A model generated the notes under the pieces. The model did not search any database. It was given only the letters and a program-made list of their open reading frames with translations, and was not told where the DNA came from. 64,000 nt of DNA from CAWJEL01 sp964647255 (GTDB taxonomy: Bacteria; Chloroflexota; Anaerolineae; CG2-30-64-16), in the NCBI GenBank assembly GCA_964647255.1, contig CAZYGI010000002.1:1-64000 (forward strand), written 5' to 3'. A program made the position numbers and the translations under genes. Positions 1 to 7,744 of the stretch are shown here, piece by piece. The stretch's first letter is position 1, and each line of letters opens with the position of its first letter.

Positions 1-136
1 GGCTTGCACCAGGCCCACTCCGATCATGGACGATCGAGCGCTACCCGCCAGCGCCGGCGCAATCGCCTGGAAACCATCGGAGCAGCCCGGAAAACCGGAG
101 CAGGTCATCACGCCTGCGGGGGTCAGCGCCCAACGT
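1..136. other. left edge, no supported gene
   Basis: This stretch is open in the frame of the next gene, but it lacks a signal-peptide-like start. I chose the internal ATG at 137 instead. I see nothing else in it. Confidence 0.5.
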
Positions 137-2638
137 ATGAAGGTTGCCCGGCCGGCCATGCGCTCGGCACCGGCCAGGCTCTTCAGCGTTGGCGCCTGGG
201 CGCTGCTGCTGGTGCTGACGCTCGCCGCCTTGCCTGCGCAGCACGTCTCGGCCGCGTCGTTCGTCGTCACCAAGACCGCCGACACCAATGACGGGGTCTG
301 TAACGCGGATTGCAGCCTGCGGGAGGCGATCCGGGCGGCGAATGCGGCGGCCGGGGCGGACACGATCACGATCCCGGCCGGCACGTACACCCTGTCCATC
401 GCCGGCGCGAACGAAAACGCAGCCGCGACCGGCGATCTTGACATCACCGACAGTGTGACGCTCAACGGGGCGGGTTCGGCCAACACGATCATTCAGGCCG
501 GAACGAACGCAAGCAACGGCATTGACAAGGTCTTCTCGGTTAACCCAGACTTCACCACCGCCATGAACGTCACCTTCAGCGGCTTGACGATCCGCTACGG
601 CCGGAATCCCAGCGGCTATGCCGGGGATGGTTTCGGCGGCGGGCTGGACTTCGAGGCTTCGGGGACCGGTAACCTGACGATCACGGATTGCGTCATCAGC
701 GACAACACGACGACTGATGGGGATGGCGGCGGCATTACGGCCACCAACACTCCGGGCGGCAGCGGCGTGGTGACGATCACCAACAGCACGATCAGCAACA
801 ACCACCCGGCCCGCGCCGGGGCGAGCTCGCCTGTGGGCGGTGGCATCTTCTTCGGCGTCAACATGAAGTTCGTCCTGACGAACACCAACATCACGGGCAA
901 CTCGGTCGCGGGGTCCGGAGGCCAGGGCCAGGGCGGCGGCATCTTCTTCTTCGGGGATAGCTCGCCCGTCGGCTCAATGATCCACGGCGGCAGCATCTCG
1001 AACAACCAGGCGCCGAGCCACGGCGGTGGCATCTACACCACCGACGCGCTGACGATTGACCAGGGCACCGTCATCAGTGGGAACAGCGCAGGGGGCAACG
1101 GCGGCGGGCTCTGGAACAACGCCACAGGCACCACCACGCTGACCAATGTCACAATGACCGGCAACAGCGCGTCTGGGGCCGGCGGCGGCATCCGCAACGA
1201 CAGCAACGCCAGCGCCGTGCTAAACGTGAGCTTCAGCCGGATCGTCGGCAACACGGCCGGTACGGGCAGCGGCGTCTCCGCGGCAGGGGGTCCGCTGACG
1301 GCTAACGACGACTGGTGGGGGTGCAACTACGGCCCGGGCGCAACCGGCTCGGGGTGCGCCGCGACGACGAATGCCAATTCGGGCGCAACTGTCGCGCGCT
1401 GGCTTCAATTGCGCCACACGGCAAGCCCGACCACGATCCCCATCAACAGCACGTCGGCCCTGGCTGCCGATCTGCTGGGCCGGAATTCCGGCGGGGCGAT
1501 CGCGGCGAGCAATTTGACGAGCCTGGCCGCGTTCCCATCGCCGGCCGGGATCTTCAGCAACGCGGTGCTCGGCACGCTGTCCGGGGCGAGCACGCAGTTC
1601 ATCGGCGGCCAGGCCAGCGCCACCTTCACCGCCGGCGCGACGCCGGGCGCGGGGAGCGCGAACGTGACCGCCGACAGCCAGACGGTCACGGCGAATATCA
1701 CTATCATCGCGCCCGACCTTACCGTGACCAAGTCGCACACCGGCAACTTCACCCAGGGCCAGACCGGCGCGATCTACACCCTCAAGGTGGCGAACAGCGG
1801 CAGCATGGCCACGAGCGGAACTGTCACCCTGGTGGACACCCTGCCCGCCGGTCTGACCGCCACGGCGCTCTCGGGCACAAACTGGGCCTGCACCCTTGCG
1901 ACGCTGACCTGCACGCGCAGCGATGCCTTGGGCGGCAGCGCCAGCTACGATAACATCACGTTGACGGTGAGCGTCGCGAACACCGCCGCGCCGAGCGTGA
2001 CCAACTCGGCCACCGTGTCCGGCGGCGGCGAGGCGAACACGAGCAACAATACCGCCACCGACCCGACGACCGTCGTCCAGGCGATCAGCGAGACGAAGTG
2101 CGGGCTCACGGCTGGGAACACCTACAGCTTCACGACGGTGAATCCGGTCTCGATCCAGATCAACACGCTGGGGACGCTCAACTGCATCACGGTGACGCGC
2201 ACAGATTCGACGCATCCTGACGCGGTGACGGTCGTCCAGACCGGCCGCTACTGGACGATTGCCGGGACGGCCAGCGGTGGCGGGGCGGCCTCAGGCTACG
2301 AAGTGACGCTGACGCTGCCGCACAACAACCTGCCCAGCCCGCGTGCCTGCCGGTACCTGGGCAGCTCGACCTGGGACTGCGACAACGGTACGCACACGAC
2401 CAGCACCAGCTCCACGGTGACGCGCACCACCATCACCGGCTTCTCGGACTGGGCCGTCGGCACGAACGTGACCTCGAATGCGGTGACCCTGGCGAACTTC
2501 TCGGCGGATTCGTCTGCCGGTGTACCTGCCGGCTGGCTCCTGGCCGCGCTCGCCGGCCTCGGATGCGCCGCGTGGCTGGTGGCGCGACGGTTCCGCCGGC
2601 CGCTCGCCGCACAGCGGAATTCGACTCATCGGGCGTAG
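137..2638 (+). CDS. CSLREA/DUF11 beta-helix surface protein
   Basis: Predicted exported, cell-surface-anchored protein of 833 residues. The ATG at 137 is chosen because it opens a clean signal peptide (basic start, then a Leu/Ala-rich core ending near LPAQHVSA). The CSLREA motif (NADCSLREAIRAAN) follows near residue 58. Residues about 90-430 form Gly/Asn/Thr-rich repeats of the parallel beta-helix type, with recurrent GGGI and TITNS steps. A DUF11/CARDB-like domain (about 528-646) is recognisable from VTKSHTGNFTQGQ. The C-terminus has a hydrophobic segment (about 792-815) followed by Arg-rich residues, which is a tail anchor without LPXTG. A rho-independent terminator follows. The ligand or role is unknown; adhesion or wall decoration is an inference. 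Confidence 0.82.
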   Translation: MKVARPAMRSAPARLFSVGAWALLLVLTLAALPAQHVSAASFVVTKTADTNDGVCNADCSLREAIRAANAAAGADTITIPAGTYTLSIAGANENAAATGDLDITDSVTLNGAGSANTIIQAGTNASNGIDKVFSVNPDFTTAMNVTFSGLTIRYGRNPSGYAGDGFGGGLDFEASGTGNLTITDCVISDNTTTDGDGGGITATNTPGGSGVVTITNSTISNNHPARAGASSPVGGGIFFGVNMKFVLTNTNITGNSVAGSGGQGQGGGIFFFGDSSPVGSMIHGGSISNNQAPSHGGGIYTTDALTIDQGTVISGNSAGGNGGGLWNNATGTTTLTNVTMTGNSASGAGGGIRNDSNASAVLNVSFSRIVGNTAGTGSGVSAAGGPLTANDDWWGCNYGPGATGSGCAATTNANSGATVARWLQLRHTASPTTIPINSTSALAADLLGRNSGGAIAASNLTSLAAFPSPAGIFSNAVLGTLSGASTQFIGGQASATFTAGATPGAGSANVTADSQTVTANITIIAPDLTVTKSHTGNFTQGQTGAIYTLKVANSGSMATSGTVTLVDTLPAGLTATALSGTNWACTLATLTCTRSDALGGSASYDNITLTVSVANTAAPSVTNSATVSGGGEANTSNNTATDPTTVVQAISETKCGLTAGNTYSFTTVNPVSIQINTLGTLNCITVTRTDSTHPDAVTVVQTGRYWTIAGTASGGGAASGYEVTLTLPHNNLPSPRACRYLGSSTWDCDNGTHTTSTSSTVTRTTITGFSDWAVGTNVTSNAVTLANFSADSSAGVPAGWLLAALAGLGCAAWLVARRFRRPLAAQRNSTHRA

Positions 2639-2667
2639 CCCGACCGGTGTAGAGAAACGATCAATGT

Positions 2668-2707
2668 GGCCCGTCCGGTTGCCGTGCAGCCGGCGGGCCT
2701 TTCTTTT
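2668..2707 (+). terminator. intrinsic terminator after the surface protein gene
   Basis: Arms GGCCCG(T)CCGG and CCGGCGGGCC enclose a 10-nt loop and are followed by TTTCTTTT. Confidence 0.75.
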
Positions 2708-2749
2708 GCCGCGCAGACGCTCGTTTTTCCGGTGAGGTGATCTTCGTGC

Positions 2750-2755
2750 TATGAT
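2750..2755 (+). promoter_or_regulatory. candidate -10 (TATGAT) upstream of the membrane glycosyltransferase gene
   Basis: A TATGAT hexamer lies about 40 nt upstream of the GTG start and downstream of the previous terminator. No convincing -35 partner is visible at 16-18 nt. Confidence 0.35.
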
Positions 2756-2795
2756 GGGTCGGCGTTAGAACTTTCGCAGATCCTGTGCGATCCGG

Positions 2796-5249
2796 GTGAA
2801 GAAGTTGAAATCGAATGAGCAATCTGTGCCCGTGCGCCGGGCGGCGCGGTGGGCGCTTTTCGCTCTGCTGTTAGCCGTCTACCTGGCGACCGGCAGCGGG
2901 CGGTTCCGTATCGTGGATGAGGTGTCGCTTTTCGGCGTGACGGAGAGCGTGGCAAAGCGCGCCAGCTTCGATACGAATGCCATTGCCTGGACGCAGTGGG
3001 TCAACTCGCCGGGCGAAGTGCTGGGCGCGTTCGGCCCGGCGGGCGATGTTTTCTCCAAGAAGGGGCCGGCGCCGGCGCTCCTGGCGGTGCCGTTCTACCT
3101 GGCCGGCTGGCTCAGCGGCAAGCTGCCGGTCGCTGCGCTGCATCTGAGCATGCTGCAGACCGCGTTCTGGCTTAACGCCGTCATCACCGCGCTTACCGGC
3201 GTGCTCCTGGCGCAGGCGGCGTTGGCGCTCGGCTATCGGTTGCGGGCAGCGATCCTGGCCGGGCTGATCTTCGGGCTGGGCACTATCGCCTGGCCCTACG
3301 CCACCCACTTCTTCGGCGAGCCGGTTTCAGGGCTGGCGATCCTGGGCCAGTTCTACACGCTGCTCCGGCTCCGCCGGACCGGACGGCTGCGCTATGCCGG
3401 CCTCGCCGGGCTGGCCGCCGGTGTCATGGTCGCAACCTCGGCCGCGCACGCGGTGCTACTGGCGCCGTTTGGAGTTTACCTGCTGTGGGCCGGTGCGAAT
3501 CACGAATCAACGAGTCAGCGAACCAACGAACCGACGAACCAACGAACCAGCGAACCAGCATCATTCGCTCATTCACTGATTCGCCTATTTGCCTTCCTGC
3601 TCGCCTTTGTCGTGCCTCTGCTGGTGGTGGTTGGGCTGCTGGCACTCTACAATCTGGCGCGTTTCGGCGTGCCGTTCAGCACCGGGTATCATTTCGACAC
3701 GGGCGAAGGCTTTACGGCCAACTGGCTCCAGGGCCTGTGGGGGTTGCTTTTCAGCCCCTACCGCGGGCTTTTCTGGTACACGCCGCTGGCGATCCTCAGC
3801 GTGATCGCCTGGCCGGGCTTCATCCGCCGCCACCGGGCCGAGGGTTGGCTGCTGCTGGGCGTGGCCGCGACGCTGGTGCTGCTGTTCGGGAAATGGTGGA
3901 TGTGGTGGGGCGGATTCGCCTGGGGGCCGCGTTTCCTGGTGCCGCTGGCGCCGATCCTGGCGCTGGTCTTGCTGCCGTGGCTGGCGCCCGAGAGGGCTGG
4001 GGTTAAGTCGTCGCTCCGGGGGGACGCGCTGCGTCGCAGCGCGTTGATCCTTTTCATCGCGCTCTCCGCCCTGGTGCAACTGCTGGCGGTTGTCGCCAAC
4101 TACGTTAACTATGAAGCGGTGCTGCGCGGCATCTATCCCACCGACTGGACCGATCCGCTCAAGTTCGGCCCGCCTGCGCTGTTCAACCCGGCCCACAGTC
4201 CGATCCTGGGGCAAGTGCGGCTGCTGTTGGGGAACCTGAACGCCAACCTGATGTTGGGCTGGATCTGGCCGGGGCGGATTGCCTGGCAGGTACCGGCGCT
4301 GGCGTTGGGCGTTGTGCTGCTGGCCGGGGCGGCGTGGCGCACCGGCAGCCGGCGAGCGGCCGGCGCGGCGCGGGCAACTGCTGCGGCCGCCGTGTTCGCA
4401 GGCCTGGCGCTGGCGGTCATCTCGGCGCAGGTCTACGGCAGCCGGCCGGAGTACGGGACGCCGGAGACCGGCTACGCCGCCGCGCTGGCCGAGATTGAGG
4501 CTGAGGAAGCTGCCCGGCCCGCGTCGCATGGCGCACGCGGGGATGGCATCATCACCATTGCGCCGTATGATTACCAGGTGCCGATGGCGCGCTACCGCGG
4601 CCGCCTGCCGATCTACGGCTACGCGGCCGAGACGACGCCGCTCCACGCCCAAACCGAGTCGGTGTTGTGGCGCAGCCTGATGGCGCACGGGCGGCTCTGG
4701 CTGGTGACGGTGGGCTTTCCGCCCGCCGATCCGGCCAACGGGGTTGAGGCGTGGCTGGCGCGGCAGGCGTTCAAGGCCGATGACCGCTGGCTGGGCGACG
4801 CACGCAAGGCGCTCTTTGTCACGGCGACGCGGCTCGATCCGCTGGATGTGCGCGCCCGCCTCGGAGACGGGGTGCGCTTGCTCGGCGTGCGCGCGAGCGG
4901 GCTGGCGCTGCGGCCCGGCGACGCGCTGGCGGTGGAGCTGACCTGGGCCGCCGATGCCCCGGCCGGCGACCTGCACGGCTTCGTGCAACTGCTGGCGCCT
5001 GATGGCCGGCTCGTCGCACAGCAAGACGGTGTGCCGGGCGGCGGCTATGCACCTGCGGCCGGCTGGGCGCCGGGCGCAGCGATCGCTGACCGTCGTGGGC
5101 TGGCGCTGCCGCCCGATCTGCCGCCGGGCGAGTATACGCTGATTGCCGGGTTGTACGACGCGGCCTCCGGCCAGCGGCTGCCGGTGACGGGACCCGATGG
5201 CGCTGCGCAAGGTGACTTCGTTCGCCTCGCCGCGGTGCACATAGACTGA
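2796..5249 (+). CDS. polytopic membrane glycosyltransferase-like protein
   Basis: An 817-residue integral membrane protein resembling the mannosyltransferase (PMT/ArnT, GT-C-like) topology. It has about ten hydrophobic helices in the first 560 residues, an early acidic loop (FRIVDE near residue 40), then a soluble C-terminal domain of Ala/Gly-rich beta character. I cannot name the sugar donor or acceptor. It starts at GTG 2796 (GTG AAG AAG); the ribosome site is weak. It is followed closely by an O-antigen-ligase-like gene, so a role in cell-surface glycan assembly is inferred. Residues about 234-265 are an Asn/Glu/Pro/Thr/Gln/Arg stretch encoded by a periodic DNA repeat (3496-3590) placed in a loop between two membrane helices. 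That looks like an in-frame insertion. Confidence 0.7.
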   Translation: MKKLKSNEQSVPVRRAARWALFALLLAVYLATGSGRFRIVDEVSLFGVTESVAKRASFDTNAIAWTQWVNSPGEVLGAFGPAGDVFSKKGPAPALLAVPFYLAGWLSGKLPVAALHLSMLQTAFWLNAVITALTGVLLAQAALALGYRLRAAILAGLIFGLGTIAWPYATHFFGEPVSGLAILGQFYTLLRLRRTGRLRYAGLAGLAAGVMVATSAAHAVLLAPFGVYLLWAGANHESTSQRTNEPTNQRTSEPASFAHSLIRLFAFLLAFVVPLLVVVGLLALYNLARFGVPFSTGYHFDTGEGFTANWLQGLWGLLFSPYRGLFWYTPLAILSVIAWPGFIRRHRAEGWLLLGVAATLVLLFGKWWMWWGGFAWGPRFLVPLAPILALVLLPWLAPERAGVKSSLRGDALRRSALILFIALSALVQLLAVVANYVNYEAVLRGIYPTDWTDPLKFGPPALFNPAHSPILGQVRLLLGNLNANLMLGWIWPGRIAWQVPALALGVVLLAGAAWRTGSRRAAGAARATAAAAVFAGLALAVISAQVYGSRPEYGTPETGYAAALAEIEAEEAARPASHGARGDGIITIAPYDYQVPMARYRGRLPIYGYAAETTPLHAQTESVLWRSLMAHGRLWLVTVGFPPADPANGVEAWLARQAFKADDRWLGDARKALFVTATRLDPLDVRARLGDGVRLLGVRASGLALRPGDALAVELTWAADAPAGDLHGFVQLLAPDGRLVAQQDGVPGGGYAPAAGWAPGAAIADRRGLALPPDLPPGEYTLIAGLYDAASGQRLPVTGPDGAAQGDFVRLAAVHID
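3496..3590. repeat. periodic word tract inside a coding region (CGAACCAA type)
   Basis: The left part (3496-3560) repeats 8-nt words close to CGAACCAA. The right part (3561-3590) carries the reverse complement of related words (ATTCGCTCATTCACTGATTC). The tract is translated in frame as about 30 residues. Confidence 0.85.
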
Positions 5250-5258
5250 GCTTCGATG

Positions 5259-5267
5259 TGGTATAAT
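5259..5267 (+). promoter_or_regulatory. extended -10 promoter (TGG-TATAAT)
   Basis: A consensus TATAAT at 5262-5267 is preceded by TGG, the extended -10 form, with no good -35. The predicted start of transcription is at 5274, which is the A of the next ATG, so the mRNA would be leaderless. Confidence 0.55.
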
Positions 5268-5273
5268 CGCCCC

Positions 5274-6725
5274 ATGACAGGTATGTTCAACCGGTTTGAA
5301 AGCGCGCTCTTCAGCCCCAATCCGCGCGTGGCGCTCGCCACCCGCGCCGGGTTATTCCTGCTGGGCGCGATCCTCGTAGCTATGATCGTCGCCGTCGCAG
5401 GGCCGCTTTACGGCGTCGCCGGGGTGGTGGCGCTGATCGCCGGCCTGTTGATGTTGCGCGATATCCGTTGGGGGTTCGCGGCGCTCTTTGCGGTGATCGG
5501 TTTCCTGCCGTTCGCGACGCTGCCGTTCAAGATCGGCTTCACGCCGACCTTCCTCGACCTGGCGCTGTTCGCGATCTACTTCGTGTGGATCATGCGGGTT
5601 GCCACGCGGCGCCAGCGCGATTTGATCGGTTCCCCGCTGGGCGCGGCGGTGTTGGGTTTTCTGTTGCTGGTCGTGTTCGCCTTCGCCAACGGCCTGCGCA
5701 ACGGCCGGCCGACCACCACGACCATTCGCAACTTCGCCGAGCTGGCGTTGGCGATCGCATTCTTCTTCGTTCTGGTGAATAACCTGCACCGCGAGGCGGA
5801 TCTCGACCTGGTCGTGCGGCTGGTGATGCTGGCCGGCGCGGCCGCAGCCGCCATCGCTGTGGTTTTCTATGTGATTCCGGCGAGCTGGACCATCCGCATC
5901 CTGGACGCGCTGGCGCGCTTCAACTATCCGGGCGGCGCCGGCGCGCTGCGTTACATCGAGGACGACTCCGCCAATCCGATGCGCGCCATCGGCACAATGA
6001 TAGATCCCAACGTGCTTGGCGGCTTTCTGGTGATGATCGCCCTGATCACTGCGCCGCAACTGGTGAGCGCACAGCCGCTTCTTCGGCGCCGGTGGATTGT
6101 GCCCTTCCTCGCGGTTGAGGTGCTGGCGCTCTATCTGACCTACAGCCGGAGCGCGCTGCTCGGCCTGCTGGTCGGGGTGGCGGTGATCGGCATGCTGCGC
6201 TACCGGCGGCTGCTGCCGATCGGCGGCGCGGGCGTGGCCTTGCTCTTGCTGCTGCCCCAGGCGCAGGCGTACGTGGCGCGTCTGATTGCCGGCTTCCAGC
6301 TTCAGGATCAAGCCACGCTGATGCGCCTGGGTGAATACAAAGATGCGCTGTCGCTGATCAGCCGCTACCCCTGGTTCGGCGTTGGGTTCAGCGGCTCGCC
6401 CGACGCCGACCTCTACGTGGGCGTGTCCAACCTGTACATGCTGATGGCTGAGATCATGGGCCTGGTCGGAGTAGCCGTCTTTCTGGTCGTGGTGGTCGCT
6501 TTCTTTCGCCAGCAGTGGCGCGCCTGGCGCCAGCACCCCGGCCCGCGGCTGGAGGCCGTGATCATGGGCGTCGGTGCGGCATTGGCGGGCGTCCTCGTCA
6601 GCGGTGTGTTCGATCACTATCTGTTCAACCTGGTCTACCCGCACATGGCGGTGATTCTGTGGACCTACCTCGGCCTGGGCATGGTCGCCGCGCGGCTGGC
6701 GGGGGACGGGGAGCGTAGTGCGTAG
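5274..6725 (+). CDS. O-antigen ligase / Wzy-like membrane protein
   Basis: A 483-residue polytopic membrane protein with 10-12 predicted hydrophobic segments. It has the long periplasmic loop typical of the O-antigen ligase/polymerase family (Wzy_C/WaaL), between the helix near TYSRSALLGLLVG and the C-terminal helices; the TYSRSA segment is the usual family signature. It probably joins or polymerises a lipid-linked glycan at the outer face of the membrane. I prefer the ATG at 5274 because a TATAAT ends seven bases before it. ATG 5256 would overlap the promoter, and ATG 5283 is an alternative. The stop codon and the last few codons lie inside a GGAGCGTGGAGCG repeat tract. Confidence 0.75.
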   Translation: MTGMFNRFESALFSPNPRVALATRAGLFLLGAILVAMIVAVAGPLYGVAGVVALIAGLLMLRDIRWGFAALFAVIGFLPFATLPFKIGFTPTFLDLALFAIYFVWIMRVATRRQRDLIGSPLGAAVLGFLLLVVFAFANGLRNGRPTTTTIRNFAELALAIAFFFVLVNNLHREADLDLVVRLVMLAGAAAAAIAVVFYVIPASWTIRILDALARFNYPGGAGALRYIEDDSANPMRAIGTMIDPNVLGGFLVMIALITAPQLVSAQPLLRRRWIVPFLAVEVLALYLTYSRSALLGLLVGVAVIGMLRYRRLLPIGGAGVALLLLLPQAQAYVARLIAGFQLQDQATLMRLGEYKDALSLISRYPWFGVGFSGSPDADLYVGVSNLYMLMAEIMGLVGVAVFLVVVVAFFRQQWRAWRQHPGPRLEAVIMGVGAALAGVLVSGVFDHYLFNLVYPHMAVILWTYLGLGMVAARLAGDGERSA

Positions 6726-6787
6726 AGCGTGGAGCGTGGAGCGGGGAGCGAATTGTCGCCATGTCACCCTCCGCCGTGTCACCGTGT
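6707..6787. repeat. periodic word tracts (GGAGCGT and TGTCACC types)
   Basis: 6707-6750 repeats GGAGCGTGGAGCG-like words across the stop codon of the upstream gene. 6759-6787 carries repeated TGTCACC words. Confidence 0.65.
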
Positions 6788-6812
6788 ATGGTCAGTTTCG
6801 CCCAAACTGAAG

Positions 6813-6841
6813 TTGTCACCGTGGACGAGGTATGGTATAGT
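6813..6841 (+). promoter_or_regulatory. sigma-70-type promoter of the STAS gene
   Basis: The -35 is TTGTCA (6813-6818), the spacer is 17 bp and the -10 is TATAGT (6836-6841). The start codon lies about 53 nt downstream behind an AGGAGG ribosome site (6888-6893). Confidence 0.7.
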
Positions 6842-6900
6842 TGCTTCGTCGCTTTCTTCCCTCATGCCGGCGCATTTCGCCAGACCCAGGAGGTTTTCTC

Positions 6901-7236
6901 ATGGATTTTTCGACAGTTGATCTCAAGCGGTGCACATTAGTCCGGGTGAGCGGCCGCATAGACGGCAGTGTGGCGCCCCAACTGGGCGGTGCGCTGCGCG
7001 ATGTGCTTGAGGCCGGCCATTTCAAGCTGGTTCTCAACTTGAAAGACGTCAGCTACACCTCCAGCGCGGCGCTGCGCGAGCTGATCAGCGCATGGAAGCA
7101 CTGTCGCCGGTGGAACCGCGGCGACCTGCGGCTGGCCGAGCCGAATGTCAACATCCGCAAGGTGCTTGATTTGACCGGCTTGAGCGGACAGATTCAGGTC
7201 TTCGATACCGAAGCCGAAGCGGTCGGCAGTTTTTGA
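6901..7236 (+). CDS. STAS-domain anti-sigma factor antagonist
   Basis: A 111-residue single STAS domain of the SpoIIAA/RsbV family. It is expected to bind the adjacent RsbW-like kinase when unphosphorylated and so release the kinase's partner sigma factor. The phosphoacceptor loop reads KDVSYTSSAALREL, with Ser54/Ser55 aligned to the Asp-Ser-Ser-Gly of SpoIIAA; the usual Asp is Thr53 here. The start is fixed by AGGAGG eight bases upstream. It has its own promoter, and a hairpin terminator separates it from the kinase gene, so it may be made in excess over the kinase. Which sigma factor is controlled cannot be seen. Confidence 0.88.
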   Translation: MDFSTVDLKRCTLVRVSGRIDGSVAPQLGGALRDVLEAGHFKLVLNLKDVSYTSSAALRELISAWKHCRRWNRGDLRLAEPNVNIRKVLDLTGLSGQIQVFDTEAEAVGSF

Positions 7237-7261
7237 CCGGGGTGCGCGCAGAGTGATGTTG

Positions 7262-7293
7262 GAAGCTGGCGGTCACGCGCCAGCTTCTTGTTT
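7262..7293 (+). terminator. intrinsic terminator between STAS and kinase genes
   Basis: A perfect 10-bp stem (GAAGCTGGCG / CGCCAGCTTC) with a 6-nt loop is followed by TTGTTT. It may act as an attenuator setting the antagonist-to-kinase ratio. Confidence 0.75.
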
Positions 7294-7309
7294 ATGACGC
7301 GAATTCTTC

Positions 7310-7744
7310 ATGTCTCCATTTCATCGCGAGCTGACGCTCGCAGGACGCCGCTCCGATCTGTCGGCGGTTTGTGCTTTTGTTGAGGCGTGCTGCCAGGATG
7401 CGAACATCGCGCCCGAGCTGCTCTTCGATCTGGAGTTGGCGGTCGAGGAGGCGGCGACGAACGTCATCGAGCACGCGTACAAGCACAAAGGCGGCCGGCT
7501 CGATATCGTTTTCGCCACGGCCGGTCGCGATGTCGTCATCACGCTGAGTGACCGCGGCCGCCCGTTCTCGCCCGCGGCCGTCAAGCCGCCCGATCTCCAC
7601 CAACCGTTGACGGAGCGCCCCATCGGCGGGCTGGGGCTTCACCTGATGCGCAAGCTGATGGACGAAGTCCAGTACAGCTACGCCGACGGCGTCAACACGC
7701 TGGTGATGATGAAGCGCGATGCGCTTCCGGCAGGTTCACCGTGA
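7310..7744 (+). CDS. RsbW/SpoIIAB-like anti-sigma serine kinase
   Basis: A 144-residue GHKL-type ATPase. The N-box is clear (ELAVEEAATNVIEHAY, with Glu47 and Asn51), followed by the DRGRPF box and the GGLGLHLMRKL lid. The family phosphorylates its STAS antagonist and sequesters a sigma factor or another output protein. Its stop codon overlaps the start of the phosphatase gene (GTGA), so the two are translationally coupled. No strong ribosome site precedes the ATG. Confidence 0.88.
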   Translation: MSPFHRELTLAGRRSDLSAVCAFVEACCQDANIAPELLFDLELAVEEAATNVIEHAYKHKGGRLDIVFATAGRDVVITLSDRGRPFSPAAVKPPDLHQPLTERPIGGLGLHLMRKLMDEVQYSYADGVNTLVMMKRDALPAGSP

